Source of the DNA: Pseudoglutamicibacter cumminsii
GTDB taxonomy: Bacteria; Actinomycetota; Actinomycetes; Actinomycetales; Micrococcaceae
Assembly: GCF_003143995.1 (NCBI RefSeq)
Contig: NZ_QFWG01000002.1
Coordinates: forward strand, 124,001-188,000
Direction: 5' to 3'
Length of the DNA: 64,000 nt
Part shown: piece after piece, positions 1 to 8,956 of the stretch
Position numbering within the stretch: position 1 is the stretch's first letter
Layout of the letters: every line of letters starts with the position of its first letter
Position numbers and translations under genes: made by a program
The notes under the pieces: generated by a model
Told to the model about the DNA's origin: nothing
Database searches by the model: none
What the model saw: the letters and a program-made list of their open reading frames with translations, nothing else

Positions 1-64
1 TGCTGGGTAGAAGCTGATGCCGCGCCGGATGCCGGATGCGGGATAGGTCTCATGCCCCGTACCT

Positions 65-144
65 GCCCCGCGGCTGGGTCTCATGTGCAGCGGAACGGTT
101 TCCTGCCCCGCAGAACGGTTTCGTTCCCCGCAGCTCGGTATCGT
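65..144. repeat. Four degenerate 20-bp tandem repeats upstream of menC
   Basis: Four successive 20-bp units start at 65, 85, 105 and 125. They share a CCCCGCAG core followed by CGGT-TC-T. The last unit ends 7 bases before the menC ATG, so the array occupies the region where promoter and leader should be. An open frame runs through it, but 20 is not a multiple of three, so a coding role is unlikely. Confidence 0.6.
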
Positions 145-151
145 GTTTTCC

Positions 152-1177
152 ATGATTGAGCGTGGTGCGAGCGTGTTGTGGGATGAGTCGGTGCGGTTTC
201 CGTCTTTGGCTGAGCTGAAGGAGGCGGCCGTGGTGGTGCGGTTGCCGATGAATGTGCGGTTCCGCGGGGTTGTGGAGCGTGAGGTTCTGCTGTTGGAGGG
301 CCCTGCGGGGTGGGGCGAGTTTTCGCCGTTCCTTGAGTATGGGCCGGCGGAGGCGTCGCGCTGGCTTGTGGCCGGGGTCGAGGCCGCGTGGCGTGGCTGG
401 CCGGAGCCCGTGCGCGATGCGGTGCCGGTGAACGGTACGGTCCCTGCGGTGGCGGCGGAGCGGGTTCCTGAGGTTCTGGCTCGGTACGACGGCGTGGGCA
501 CGGTCAAGGTCAAAGTTGCGGAGCGCGGGCAGTCGGTTGATGAGGATGTTGCCCGGGTTGCCGCGGTTGCGCGTGAACTGCCGGGGGTCCGGATTCGGGT
601 GGATGCGAATGAGGGCTGGGATCACAAGACCGCGGTGGATGCGTTGAGTCGGCTTGCTGAGTTTGATCTTGAGTATGCGGAGCAGCCTGTTGCCGGGATC
701 GAGGGGCTGGCCCGGTTGCGTGAGGCGTTGGATGCGCGCGGCGTGGGCGTGCGGTTGGCGGCTGATGAGGCGGTGCGGAAGTCTGATGATCCGTTGAAGG
801 TTGCGCGTATGGGTGCGGCTGAGGTGATTATCGTCAAGGTTCAGCCGTTGGGTGGTGTGCGCGCCGCGCTGCAGATTGTGGAGCAGGCTGGCTTGGATGC
901 GGTGGTGTCGTCAGCTTTGGATTCCTCGGTGGGGTTGGCTGGCGGGGTCGCGTTGGCGGCGGCGTTGCCGGAGCTGAAGTATGCGTGCGGCCTGGGCACG
1001 GGTGCGCTGTTTGATGACGATGTGGTTGTGCCTGGTCTGAAACCGCAGGCTGGTGTTTTGCCGGTGGGTGCGGTGGTTCCGGAGCGTGGGAAACTTGAGG
1101 CGTTAGCTGTTGATGCTGGACGGCGTGCGTGGTGGATGGACCGTTTGGAGGCGTGTTATGCCGAATTGTTGGGTTGA
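152..1177 (+). CDS. menC: o-succinylbenzoate synthase (MenC)
   Basis: Dehydrates SHCHC to o-succinylbenzoate in menaquinone synthesis. It is a cytoplasmic enolase-superfamily enzyme of 341 aa from the ATG at 152. The superfamily's ordered catalytic residues are visible: the KVK pair (VKVKVAERG), then metal ligands in RVDANEGW, YAEQP and AADEAV, and the later general base lysine in IIVKVQPLGG. The open frame extends upstream to 83, but that stretch translates the 20-bp repeat array and lacks family resemblance, so the ATG at 152 was chosen. menD follows on the same strand and the isochorismate synthase is convergent to menD, so three steps of the pathway are clustered. Identification is firm; the exact start is less so. 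Confidence 0.9.
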   Translation: MIERGASVLWDESVRFPSLAELKEAAVVVRLPMNVRFRGVVEREVLLLEGPAGWGEFSPFLEYGPAEASRWLVAGVEAAWRGWPEPVRDAVPVNGTVPAVAAERVPEVLARYDGVGTVKVKVAERGQSVDEDVARVAAVARELPGVRIRVDANEGWDHKTAVDALSRLAEFDLEYAEQPVAGIEGLARLREALDARGVGVRLAADEAVRKSDDPLKVARMGAAEVIIVKVQPLGGVRAALQIVEQAGLDAVVSSALDSSVGLAGGVALAAALPELKYACGLGTGALFDDDVVVPGLKPQAGVLPVGAVVPERGKLEALAVDAGRRAWWMDRLEACYAELLG

Positions 1178-1301
1178 TTGGCCTGCTCCGGTCCCGAACG
1201 CGGCGATGCTGTTCAAGGTCATGGATGCGTTGCCGACGCCTCAGAAGGAGCGGGACTTGCTTGATCAGGGGCCAAGGCCGGGAGTCGGCTCTCACTCATA
1301 G
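1158..1301 (+). CDS. Possible 47-aa protein overlapping the end of menC
   Basis: An ATG at 1158 lies 6 nt after a perfect GGAGG (1147-1151) located inside the menC 3' end. It opens a 47-codon frame that overlaps menC by 20 nt and ends just before menD. Codon third positions are GC-rich as expected for a real gene. The product is soluble-looking, with the segment MDALPTPQKERDLLDQG and no recognised domain. I do not recognise a family. It could be a translationally coupled small protein or a chance frame. Confidence 0.35.
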   Translation: MPNCWVDWPAPVPNAAMLFKVMDALPTPQKERDLLDQGPRPGVGSHS

Positions 1302-1304
1302 ACT
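1299..1304 (+). promoter_or_regulatory. -10 element for a leaderless menD transcript
   Basis: TAGACT lies 6 nt before the menD ATG. Transcription would start at or next to the start codon. No Shine-Dalgarno sequence precedes the ATG, which fits leaderless translation. No good -35 is visible. Confidence 0.5.
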
Positions 1305-1310
1305 GGTGCC

Positions 1311-3110
1311 ATGCCTTCTTTGTCTGCTGTTGAGTCCGCGCGTCTGATTGTTCAGGGGTGTGTCTCCGCTGGGATGCAGCATGTGGTGGTTGCGCCCGGT
1401 TCGCGTTCGGCGCCGTTGGCGTATGCGCTCGCCGAGGCTGAGCGTGACAGCGTGTTGTCAGTTCATGCGCGGATCGATGAGCGTGAGGCCGGGTTCTTGG
1501 CGCTGGGGCTGGCCATGGCGTCCGATGCGCCGGTTGCTGTGGTCACGACGTCCGGTTCCGCTGTTGCGAATCTGTTTCCGGCGTTGATGGAGGCCGCGCA
1601 CGCGGGCGTCAAGCTTGTGTTGTTGACAGCGGATAGGCCTGAACGATTGCACGGCACGGGTGCTTCGCAGACCACGCAACAGGCGGGGATCTTCGGGCAG
1701 CACACGCGTGCGAGTGTGCATGTTCCTGCTGGTGAGGACCCGACTGGGCTGGTCGCTGAGGCGTTGGTTGCGGGGCTCGGCAATAAGCAGCACGCGCCGG
1801 GTCCGGTGCATATCAACTGTGCTTTCGAGGATCCGCTGTATCCGTCCAGCGACGCGATGATCACGGGCGAAGAGGGGCCTGCCGACGTCTCCGAGCGCCG
1901 GCACCCAGAACTGAGCGATGTCGAGCTGTTGGAGATGGACGCGCTCGCCGCAACGGTTCCGGTTCCGCGTGCCCTTTCGCGCAAGACGCTACGCGCCGCC
2001 GCGGGGGAGGGAACCCCGGGCGAGGGCGATCACCAACGCCGCACTCCTTACCAACGCCGTACCGTTGTCATCGCTGGCCACGATGCCGGCGAGGAAGCGG
2101 CGCACTTCGCTCACGCCCTGGATTTGCCGTTGCTCGCGGAGCCATCCTCGAATGCCCGCCAAGGCGAGAACGCGTTGACGGCGTATCAGTTCACGCTCGC
2201 GGCGTTCGCAGACCAGATTGAGGCGGTCGTATTGTTCGGCCGGCCGACCTTGTCGCGGCCTATCAACGCTCTGCTCGCGCGCGAAGACATCCCGTCGGCC
2301 GTCTATGCGCCTGGACCGCTCGCGTGGTGTGAGTTGTCCAAGCGGCGCGAGGCGCCGGTGCGTAGCTTCGCTGAGGCCGCTGAGTTCGCAGGGGTCGGTC
2401 CTGAGGGATGGGTTGAAGCGTGGCGCGAAGCCGACGACCGCGTCGTCGCCGCCGTGAACATGGTGGTCGCGGAGCGGGAGCACGTCACGGGCCGACTCAC
2501 GGGGCCTTCTCTTGCCGCCGATGTGTGGGCCGGCTTGTACGGGCCTGCCGTGATCGGGGCATCGCGTCCGGTGCGCGACATGGACATCGCCGCAACCCCG
2601 CGACGCGGCCGCGGCCCTCGTGTGTATGCGAACCGGGGGCTTGCCGGCATCGATGGCACCATTTCCACGGCCGCTGGGATCGCGCTCGCCGAGCGGCGCC
2701 GGACGCTCGCGTTCATGGGCGATGTCACGTTCCTGTACGGGGCTCCAGGGATGCTCGTGCCTTCGCTTGAAGCGGTTCCGCAGCTCGATGTTGTGGTTGC
2801 CGACGACGGCGGCGGCACCATCTTCTCGACCCTCGAACACGGCTCGGTTGCGGCGCGAGGGGGCTACCGGGAGGCGGTGGATCGCTTCTTCCGCGTGCCA
2901 CACGGCCTTGACGTGGTTGAGCTGGCGCGCGCCTATGGCTGGGATGCACAACGGGTTAGCTCGCACGAGCAAGTGCGTGAATGGCTCGACGCCGGCCGCT
3001 CCGCGAGCGGGTGCCGGCTCTTGGTCGTGGACACCGAACGCGAGAAGCCACGCGAACTGCATCGCGCGCTCGCCGCGGCCGCCAGGGAAGCTCTCGCTGA
3101 GCTGGGTTAG
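1311..3110 (+). CDS. menD: 2-succinyl-5-enolpyruvyl-6-hydroxy-3-cyclohexene-1-carboxylate synthase (MenD)
   Basis: Thiamine-diphosphate enzyme that joins isochorismate and 2-oxoglutarate to give SEPHCHC, the first committed menaquinone step. At 599 aa it has full family length. The N-terminal pyrimidine-binding domain begins with VVAPGSRSAPLAYAL and ends around residue 190. The C-terminal diphosphate-binding domain carries GDVTFLYG followed by VVADDGGGTIFS, where the DD replaces the NN/ND seen in other MenDs. The middle domain has a variable Arg/Gly-rich insertion around residues 230-250. Its stop codon overlaps the convergent menF stop codon by two bases. It is likely expressed from its own leaderless promoter. 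Confidence 0.95.
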   Translation: MPSLSAVESARLIVQGCVSAGMQHVVVAPGSRSAPLAYALAEAERDSVLSVHARIDEREAGFLALGLAMASDAPVAVVTTSGSAVANLFPALMEAAHAGVKLVLLTADRPERLHGTGASQTTQQAGIFGQHTRASVHVPAGEDPTGLVAEALVAGLGNKQHAPGPVHINCAFEDPLYPSSDAMITGEEGPADVSERRHPELSDVELLEMDALAATVPVPRALSRKTLRAAAGEGTPGEGDHQRRTPYQRRTVVIAGHDAGEEAAHFAHALDLPLLAEPSSNARQGENALTAYQFTLAAFADQIEAVVLFGRPTLSRPINALLAREDIPSAVYAPGPLAWCELSKRREAPVRSFAEAAEFAGVGPEGWVEAWREADDRVVAAVNMVVAEREHVTGRLTGPSLAADVWAGLYGPAVIGASRPVRDMDIAATPRRGRGPRVYANRGLAGIDGTISTAAGIALAERRRTLAFMGDVTFLYGAPGMLVPSLEAVPQLDVVVADDGGGTIFSTLEHGSVAARGGYREAVDRFFRVPHGLDVVELARAYGWDAQRVSSHEQVREWLDAGRSASGCRLLVVDTEREKPRELHRALAAAAREALAELG

Positions 3111-4612
3111 CTCTTAGCCGGCGTCGGAACGCCGAGCGCTTGGAGCATCGGCCGCATCTTCGCCCACGTCTCTTGCAGTTCGGCGGCGGGTTCGGAGTCT
3201 GCGACGATCCCGCATCCAGCCCACAAACGGATCCGTTCCGGAACCGGCTTAGTTGCGCCGCCGTCGCCAGCGCCGCCACCATCACCGCGCGTGACCGTGA
3301 CCTCGGTCGGGAACGTGTTGCTGCCAACATGAGCGGCTGTCGGCGCCTCGGGGCCGTAGCCTTCCAGGACCCCGCACCGTAGCGCGATGCCGAATTCGCC
3401 GTTGCCGCGCGCATCGACCCACCCAACGGGGCCGGCGTAGGCGCCGCGGTCAACCTGTTCGATGTCACGGATGATGCGTCCCGCAAGCAGACGCGGCGTC
3501 CCGCACACCGCGGCGGTCGGGTGCACGGCGCGCAACAAATCGAGCACGCTGTACGGTCCGGCATCGGCGGCACCGATGCGAGCCCGCACATCGGATGCGA
3601 GGTGCCACACATTCGGCAGGGTCAGCACGAACGGTGCGGCGGGGGAGTGCAGCTCGGTCACGAACGGCTCAAGCTCTTCGACGAGCGAATCGATCGCGTA
3701 CTGGTGTTCCTCGAGCTGTTTCTGATCGTTCGCGAGTTCGAATGCGCCGTCTTCGCCGTGATTGGCGCGGTCAAGCGTCCCGGCTAGCACGCGGGCACGC
3801 GCGATCCCGTCGTGCGCTTCAATCAGCATCTCCGGTGTCGCGCCGATAATCCCGTCAACCGAGTACACCCAGCAGTCCGTGTAGCGGGCCGCGAGCGCGT
3901 GCAACGTTGGCACCACGCGCACGCCCCCGGGAACATCCACGGTGACGTCGCGAGACAGCACAGCTTTCGCTAGCTCGCCGGAACGGATGCGTTCGATGGC
4001 GCTACGGACCCCGTCTTGGAAGCGGGCTTCGCTGGTGTGCGCATGATCGACGATGTGGGCGCCGGCCACATCTGTCGCCTCGCTAGCCGCGTCGCCAGCC
4101 TTGCCCGTGTTGGCCTCGCCGCGTACGCGCGCGGCGTACGCTTCAAGGTCCTCGAGGCTCGGCTCCGACCCCAGCTCCTCGGCGTCCTCTGGCGCGAGGA
4201 TCACCGTGATCCACGAGAGGTCACCGTTGCGGCCCCACACAACCCGCGGAACAATCAGCACCGAATCGCGGCCCGAGGCCCGCGAAAAAGCAACCGAAGA
4301 AAACGCCGTGAGTCCCGTACCGGAGGCGACAACCGCATCGTCCACCGTGGCCGCTGAACACAGCTCGCGCCACGCGGAAGCCAACGCATCGATACGGTCA
4401 TCACCGCGAGCGCTGAGCCGCAGAACCTCGCCCGTGCCGACCATCGACGTTTCACCGCGAGCCCACACGTGATCCCACGGGCCAGCAACATCGGCGAGGG
4501 TTGCCGGGGCGGCCATCGCCGGATGCATGCCGCGGGCACGAGTCACGACGCGCAGACGCGGCAACGACGGCACGCCGAAAGAAGCTGCACGGGAATTCAC
4601 GGAAGAAGTCAT
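3107..4612 (-). CDS. menF: Isochorismate synthase
   Basis: Chorismate-utilising enzyme of 501 aa that converts chorismate to isochorismate, the substrate of the neighbouring MenD. The C-terminal anthranilate-synthase-like fold is clear: LAKAVLSRDV (active-site region), GATPEMLIEA, RVLAGTLDR, HPTAAVCGTP, and the closing DRGAYAGPVGW and EFGIALRCG motifs. The N-terminal half is less conserved and contains an Ala/Thr-rich insertion near residue 185. Context with menD, menC and menG favours menaquinone supply over siderophore synthesis. It overlaps the menD 3' end by 4 bp in convergent orientation, so each transcript has little room to end before entering the other gene. Confidence 0.9.
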   Translation of the reverse strand: MTSSVNSRAASFGVPSLPRLRVVTRARGMHPAMAAPATLADVAGPWDHVWARGETSMVGTGEVLRLSARGDDRIDALASAWRELCSAATVDDAVVASGTGLTAFSSVAFSRASGRDSVLIVPRVVWGRNGDLSWITVILAPEDAEELGSEPSLEDLEAYAARVRGEANTGKAGDAASEATDVAGAHIVDHAHTSEARFQDGVRSAIERIRSGELAKAVLSRDVTVDVPGGVRVVPTLHALAARYTDCWVYSVDGIIGATPEMLIEAHDGIARARVLAGTLDRANHGEDGAFELANDQKQLEEHQYAIDSLVEELEPFVTELHSPAAPFVLTLPNVWHLASDVRARIGAADAGPYSVLDLLRAVHPTAAVCGTPRLLAGRIIRDIEQVDRGAYAGPVGWVDARGNGEFGIALRCGVLEGYGPEAPTAAHVGSNTFPTEVTVTRGDGGGAGDGGATKPVPERIRLWAGCGIVADSEPAAELQETWAKMRPMLQALGVPTPAKS

Positions 4613-4621
4613 ATCGGCCTC

Positions 4622-4660
4622 AGTCTATTAGCTGGCACACCGTCTATTAGCAGGCACACC
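4622..4660 (-). repeat. 19-bp tandem duplication carrying the menF -10 element
   Basis: Positions 4623-4641 and 4642-4660 are 19-bp copies with one mismatch. Read on the minus strand, the proximal copy forms TAGACT at 4627-4622, 9 nt before the menF ATG. The distal copy gives TAGACG at 4646-4641. The duplication has therefore doubled the promoter -10 region of menF. Confidence 0.6.
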
Positions 4661-4708
4661 GCGCCGATGGTTTCGACTGCGTGCGAGTAGTGAGAGAGAA
4701 TAGCTAAC

Positions 4709-5412
4709 GTGATGAGAGCTACTCTGCAGAAGAATCCGGATGATGTCGCCCGCATGTTTGATGGCGTGGCTGAACGCTACGACCTCACGAACGACGTCCT
4801 CACGTTCGGTTTGACCCCGTACTGGCGCCGTGTGGTGGTGCGCGCTGTGGATGCGAAGCAGGGTGAGAAGATCCTCGACCTCGCGGCCGGCACCGGCACG
4901 AGCTCGGAGCCGTACGCGGACGCCGGGATCGATGTTGTGGCCTCGGACTTCTCGGAAGGGATGCTCGCGGTGGGTCGCCGCCGCCGCCCGGACATCAACT
5001 TTGTTCAGGCTGACGCGATGAACCTCCCGTTCGAGGACAACACGTTCGACGTCGTCACGATCTCTTACGGCATCCGCAACATCCACGACCCACACAAGGC
5101 GCTGCGCGAAATGCTCCGCGTGACCAAGCCGGGTGGCCGCCTCGTAATCGCGGAGTTCTCTGACCCGACGTTCACCCCGTTCCGTGTGGTGTATAAGGAA
5201 TACCTCATGAAGCGCTGCCGTGGGTTGCGTCCAAGGTTTCCTCGAACGCTGAGGCTTACAAGTATTTGGCTGAGTCGATCCGCGATTGGCCTGCCCAGGA
5301 CGAGTTCGCGCACTGGATTCAGGATGCCGGCTGGCAGAACGTTCAGTACCGCAACATGACAGGCGGCATTGTTGCGATCCACCGCGGTTTCAAGGCCGCT
5401 GCAGATTCATGA
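4709..5412 (+). pseudogene. menG: Demethylmenaquinone methyltransferase (MenG/UbiE), frameshifted
   Basis: SAM-dependent C-methyltransferase for the last menaquinone step. The first about 168 codons match the family: [17 protein letters not shown], the SAM loop [11 protein letters not shown], then [14 protein letters not shown] and [16 protein letters not shown]. After YKEYLMK the frame is lost at 5212. The family C-terminus continues in another frame ([34 protein letters not shown]) and stops at 5410-5412. One extra G after 5212 restores a 234-aa protein. The restored stop overlaps the next gene's ATG as ATGA, which supports the gene having been intact. GTG 4709 or ATG 4712 is the start. A broken menG would be hard to tolerate with an otherwise complete pathway, so sequence error is likely. 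Confidence 0.85.
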
Positions 5413-6767
5413 CCCTTCATGTTGTGATTGCCGGTGGTGGCCCGGCAGGTGCGACTGCCGCGACCTATTTGGCGCGGGCAGGGTACCGCGTCACGGTTGT
5501 GGAGAAGACGCGGTATCCGCGTGAGAAGGTGTGCGGCGATGGCCTGACCCCGCGTGCTGTGCGCGAGATGAATTACCTCGGCATGGCGCACGATGAGGCC
5601 GACGGCTGGCAGCGCACGCGCGGCTTGCGTTTCGTGGCTGGTGGTCGCTCATCGACGGTTTCTTTCGAGGGTTTCAGCTCCGACATCCCGTCTTATGGTT
5701 TGACGCGTACGCGCGCTGATTTCGATGCGCAGCTGGCCCGCATGGCGGCCGAGGCTGGCGCTGAGGTCCTGGAGGGCCACACGGTGCGTGGCGCTGTTCA
5801 GGACGGTTCCGGCCGGGTTGTTGGCGTCAAGGTTCAGCGGACCACGCCTGAAGGCAAGCGTGATGGCGAGCCGTTTGATATCGCCGCGGACCTCGTGGTG
5901 GCGGCGGACGGCAATTCGTCGCCCGTAGCGAAGTCGCTCGGCATCCTGCCGCGTTCCGACCGCCCGATGGGTGTGGCCCAGCGCGTGTATTACACCTCGC
6001 CGATGTCGTACTCCCCGTGGATGGAGACGTGGCTTCAGCTCCCGGACCGCAACGGTGACTTGATGCCGGGGTACGGCTGGGTCTTCGGTGTGGGTGATGG
6101 CACCGCGAACGTCGGCTTAGGGATCTTGGATACGGCGAAGGATTTCCGCAAAATCGACCTGCGTTCAACGTTGACCGAGTGGGTTAAGGTCATGCAGGAC
6201 TATGACCCTAACCGCGGTTTCGTCCCGGAGAATCAGGTGGGCGTAGTGCGTGGCGCCGCGCTCCCGATGGCGTTCAACCGCACCCCGCATTCGGTTCCCG
6301 GCGCGTTGCTGCTCGGGGACGCGGCTGGCTTGGTTTCCCCGTTCAACGGCGAAGGCATCGACGCGGCGATGGAGTCGGCACGTATGGCTGCCGATGTGAT
6401 CGATGACGCGGTTATTGCGGCGCGGTACCGTGGCGGAACACCGGCGCAGGTGCGTGCGGCGTTCGATGCGGGTCTTGCGCGGTATCCGGAGCTGATTCAG
6501 CAGCATTTCGGCGCGCATTACGGTGCGGGCAAGGTGTTCGCTCACATGGTCGGTAACCCGAAGATCATGCGTACCGCTGTGCGATTGGGTATGAACTCGA
6601 ATGCGTTGATGCGGGTGGTTGTGCGTGCGATGGGTAACTTGTCTGACCGCACGTCGCCGGCTTTGGTCGATAGAGTAGTTCAAGCGCTAGAACGTGTTGC
6701 GCCTCCCGTGCGTAACACTGCGAGCCCCTCGGGGAAGAACCCGGGGAAGTCCTCGGTGAAGAAGTAA
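5409..6767 (+). CDS. Geranylgeranyl reductase family FAD-dependent oxidoreductase
   Basis: A 452-aa flavoprotein. It opens with the FAD dinucleotide motif [18 protein letters not shown], then [16 protein letters not shown] typical of the geranylgeranyl/digeranylgeranyl reductase family, and has the second FAD motif [18 protein letters not shown] near residue 305. In actinobacteria this gene lies between menG and a polyprenyl synthase. The likely role is partial saturation of the menaquinone isoprenoid side chain (as for MenJ of Mycobacterium), inferred from position. The ATG at 5409 overlaps the reconstructed menG stop, so the two are translationally coupled. An in-frame extension upstream of 5409 is only menG sequence in a different frame. 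Confidence 0.88.
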   Translation: MTLHVVIAGGGPAGATAATYLARAGYRVTVVEKTRYPREKVCGDGLTPRAVREMNYLGMAHDEADGWQRTRGLRFVAGGRSSTVSFEGFSSDIPSYGLTRTRADFDAQLARMAAEAGAEVLEGHTVRGAVQDGSGRVVGVKVQRTTPEGKRDGEPFDIAADLVVAADGNSSPVAKSLGILPRSDRPMGVAQRVYYTSPMSYSPWMETWLQLPDRNGDLMPGYGWVFGVGDGTANVGLGILDTAKDFRKIDLRSTLTEWVKVMQDYDPNRGFVPENQVGVVRGAALPMAFNRTPHSVPGALLLGDAAGLVSPFNGEGIDAAMESARMAADVIDDAVIAARYRGGTPAQVRAAFDAGLARYPELIQQHFGAHYGAGKVFAHMVGNPKIMRTAVRLGMNSNALMRVVVRAMGNLSDRTSPALVDRVVQALERVAPPVRNTASPSGKNPGKSSVKK

Positions 6768-6778
6768 GGCTGAAAAAC

Positions 6779-7860
6779 GTGACAGATTCCTCCTGGACGT
6801 CTGCTGGGCACGACGTCGAGCAGTCAGTTGACTTGGATCCGGAAACCCAAGCTCTCACTGCGACGATCCAGTTGCCTCAGGGTTTCCGTGATGTTGCGGA
6901 TGATGTCGAGTTCGCTCCGCAGGTTTTCGAGGCCTCGCTCGGGTCGAGAAGATGCTTCTGAACGCGGTCGCGAATTCTGATCCGATCATCGACCGCGCGT
7001 CGCGTCACCTCGCTGAGGCTGGCGGTAAGCGTGTGCGTCCGCTTTTGGTGGTGTTGTCGTCTCTGCTCGGTGAGAAGGGCATCACGGACGAGGTCATCAA
7101 GGCGGCGTGCATCGTTGAGATGACGCATCTTGCGACCCTGTATCACGATGACGTCATGGATGACGCCCCGATGCGTCGCGGAGCCCCGACCGCTCAGCAC
7201 GTGTGGGGGAACTCGGTTGCGATCCTCACCGGCGACTTGATTCTTGCGCGGGCCTCGGTGCTCGCCGCTCAGCTGGGCCCTGGCGCTGTTGAGATTCAGG
7301 CCCGCACTTTCGAGCGCCTCTGCCTCGGCCAGTTGCATGAGTTCGCTGGCGTGCGCGAAGGCGCGGACCCCATCGAGCATTACATTCAGGTTTTGTCAGA
7401 CAAGACCGCGTCGCTCATCGCGTGCGCGGGCTATTACGGCACGCTCTATGGCGGGGCGAGCGAAGAGTTCCGCGACGTCCTGGTCGATTACGGCGAGAAG
7501 GTCGGTATCGCCTTCCAGCTCGCTGACGACGTCATCGACATCCTCGGCAAGGAGAAGGCGTCCGGCAAGATCAACGGAACCGACCTGCGCGAAGGGGTCG
7601 ACACCCTCCCGGTTCTGTACGCACGTCAAGACGCTGCTGCCGGCGATGCGGAGGCTCAGCGGGTCATCGAACTGGTCGATGGCGACCTCACGAGCGATGA
7701 GGACCTCGAGACCGCTGTCACCGCGCTCGCCGCTCATGCAGCGACTCAGCGGGCCTGGGACGAGGCGCGCAACTGGTCACGCAAGGCGGTTGAAGCGCTC
7801 GCGCCACTTCCGCAAGGCACGGTGCGTTCCGCTCTCGAAGCGTTCGCCGACGCGTCGTGA
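6779..7860 (+). pseudogene. Polyprenyl diphosphate synthase, frameshifted near its N-terminus
   Basis: Trans-isoprenyl diphosphate synthase likely making the menaquinone side chain. A GTG at 6779 opens 55 codons ending SLG, then the frame is lost at 6941-6943. The rest runs on from KMLLNAVANSDP in the next frame. Both Asp-rich motifs are present (YHDDVMDD and QLADDVID) along with GGKRVRPLLVVL. Adding one G to GGG at 6941-6943 joins the parts into about 360 aa. Loss of one copy of a CGGG repeat (4 nt) would also explain it and would restore the Arg usual before VE. The gene closes the menG-reductase-synthase operon. Without repair, translation could begin at ATG 6952, losing the first helix only, so partial function is conceivable. 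Confidence 0.82.
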
Positions 7861-7889
7861 CCCGCGAGGGCTAATCTGTACGGTTGCCC

Positions 7890-7951
7890 GCCTAGCGGTG
7901 ATGACTCCGCTCAGCGGGTGACGATGCAGCCTAGCGGGTGACGATGCCGCT
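7890..7951. repeat. Three imperfect ~20-bp repeats at the 3' end of the HIT gene
   Basis: Units around 7890-7911, 7912-7929 and 7930-7951 share CTAGCGGGTGACGATGC or close variants. The third unit encodes the last codons and stop of the HIT gene on the minus strand, so the other copies duplicate the gene's end into the convergent intergenic space. Confidence 0.5.
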
Positions 7952-8476
7952 GCTCGCGCGACCCTCTTCTTCGAGGACTTCACGCAACGCGGCCGCTAAT
8001 TCGCGTGCCTTGACCGCGCGGAAATCCACCGGCAACCGGCGGCGAACCTGCCGGTACAAATCATCGGCGGCCCACCGCGGAAAAACGTGCTGGTGGTAGT
8101 GCCACACATGCTGGTTGCCTGACGGTTCGTTGTGCTGGCGGGTCGAGATCCCCTCGGGAGCCCACACACGCTTCATCGCAACCGCAACCAAACGGGTTAT
8201 GACAGCCAAAGCCGCATTCACATCGTCGGGAAGGTCATATAGTGCCTCAAAGTGACCCGACGGGATCACCATCGCATGTCCAGCATGCTCACCGAAACCA
8301 TCGCACGCGACGATGACTGACACGAGCTCATCGCGGTACACCAAGTCAGTTGGCGCGCACAGGTTCGCTTGCGAAAACGGGGACACGTCGCCAACGATCT
8401 CACAAAACGGGCACGCGTAATCTTCAGGGGCGTGCGAAACCCAGACTCGGGCAGATCCGTGGGGAGTAGTGGTCAC
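7931..8476 (-). CDS. HIT (histidine triad) domain protein
   Basis: A 181-aa cytoplasmic protein of the histidine-triad superfamily, whose members hydrolyse or transfer nucleotides through a nucleotidyl-histidine intermediate. It has an N-terminal zinc-type pair CPFC, a conserved GHAMVIPSGHF segment, and the triad region HVWHYHQHVFPRW, where H-Q-H-V supplies the catalytic histidine. The GTG start at 8476 overlaps the stop of the upstream SUKH-like gene as GTGA, so the two are coupled. The substrate cannot be told from sequence. The 3' end has been duplicated downstream. Confidence 0.82.
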   Translation of the reverse strand: MTTTPHGSARVWVSHAPEDYACPFCEIVGDVSPFSQANLCAPTDLVYRDELVSVIVACDGFGEHAGHAMVIPSGHFEALYDLPDDVNAALAVITRLVAVAMKRVWAPEGISTRQHNEPSGNQHVWHYHQHVFPRWAADDLYRQVRRRLPVDFRAVKARELAAALREVLEEEGRASSGIVTR

Positions 8477-8916
8477 AGATCCTCTTCTACCGCAGGTTCA
8501 ACCTCGGTGAAAACCCATTCGAAATAATCGAGCAAATACTCGGAGATCGTTGCGCCGGTTTCAGCCCACGTGTCTTTCGCGTTGAAACGGCGGAACACCA
8601 ACGGATCCGGGACATTCAACGACTCGACAGGGAAGCCCCATGTATAACGGTCGTCTTCATCTTCCATGAAGCACACGTAACCGTCCTGGACCTCGAGCTC
8701 ATCCGGATCCCACACGAAATAGTAGGCCTCCATGATGTCCTCAACAGCGCCCACGGAACGGTAAAACTGCTCCAACGCGGCAGGCAGTACGGTCACATCA
8801 GATTCAGCGAGCGCATCAGCGTATTCCCTCGCGCTCAGGCCATCATCTGGTTCCCATTCGCCTTCGAAGTGATCGGTCACGATGTTCCGGTAGGACTGCG
8901 AAAACAGCTCAGACAT
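8473..8916 (-). CDS. SMI1/KNR4-like (SUKH superfamily) protein
   Basis: A 147-aa acidic protein. The pattern LPAALEQFYRSVGAVED, then a hydrophobic strand ending WDPDELEVQDGYVCFMEDEDD and YTWGFPVESL, fits the SUKH fold: a helix with LPxxLxxFY, then strands describing reading of a bound partner. SUKH proteins in bacteria are often immunity proteins for contact-dependent toxins, but others are housekeeping. No toxin gene is adjacent here, and its partner is a HIT hydrolase with which it overlaps by 4 nt. Assignment rests on motif pattern only. Confidence 0.6.
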   Translation of the reverse strand: MSELFSQSYRNIVTDHFEGEWEPDDGLSAREYADALAESDVTVLPAALEQFYRSVGAVEDIMEAYYFVWDPDELEVQDGYVCFMEDEDDRYTWGFPVESLNVPDPLVFRRFNAKDTWAETGATISEYLLDYFEWVFTEVEPAVEEDL

Positions 8917-8956
8917 ATCTCCAGTTTGTCACGTCCTACGCACGCATGGGATACCT

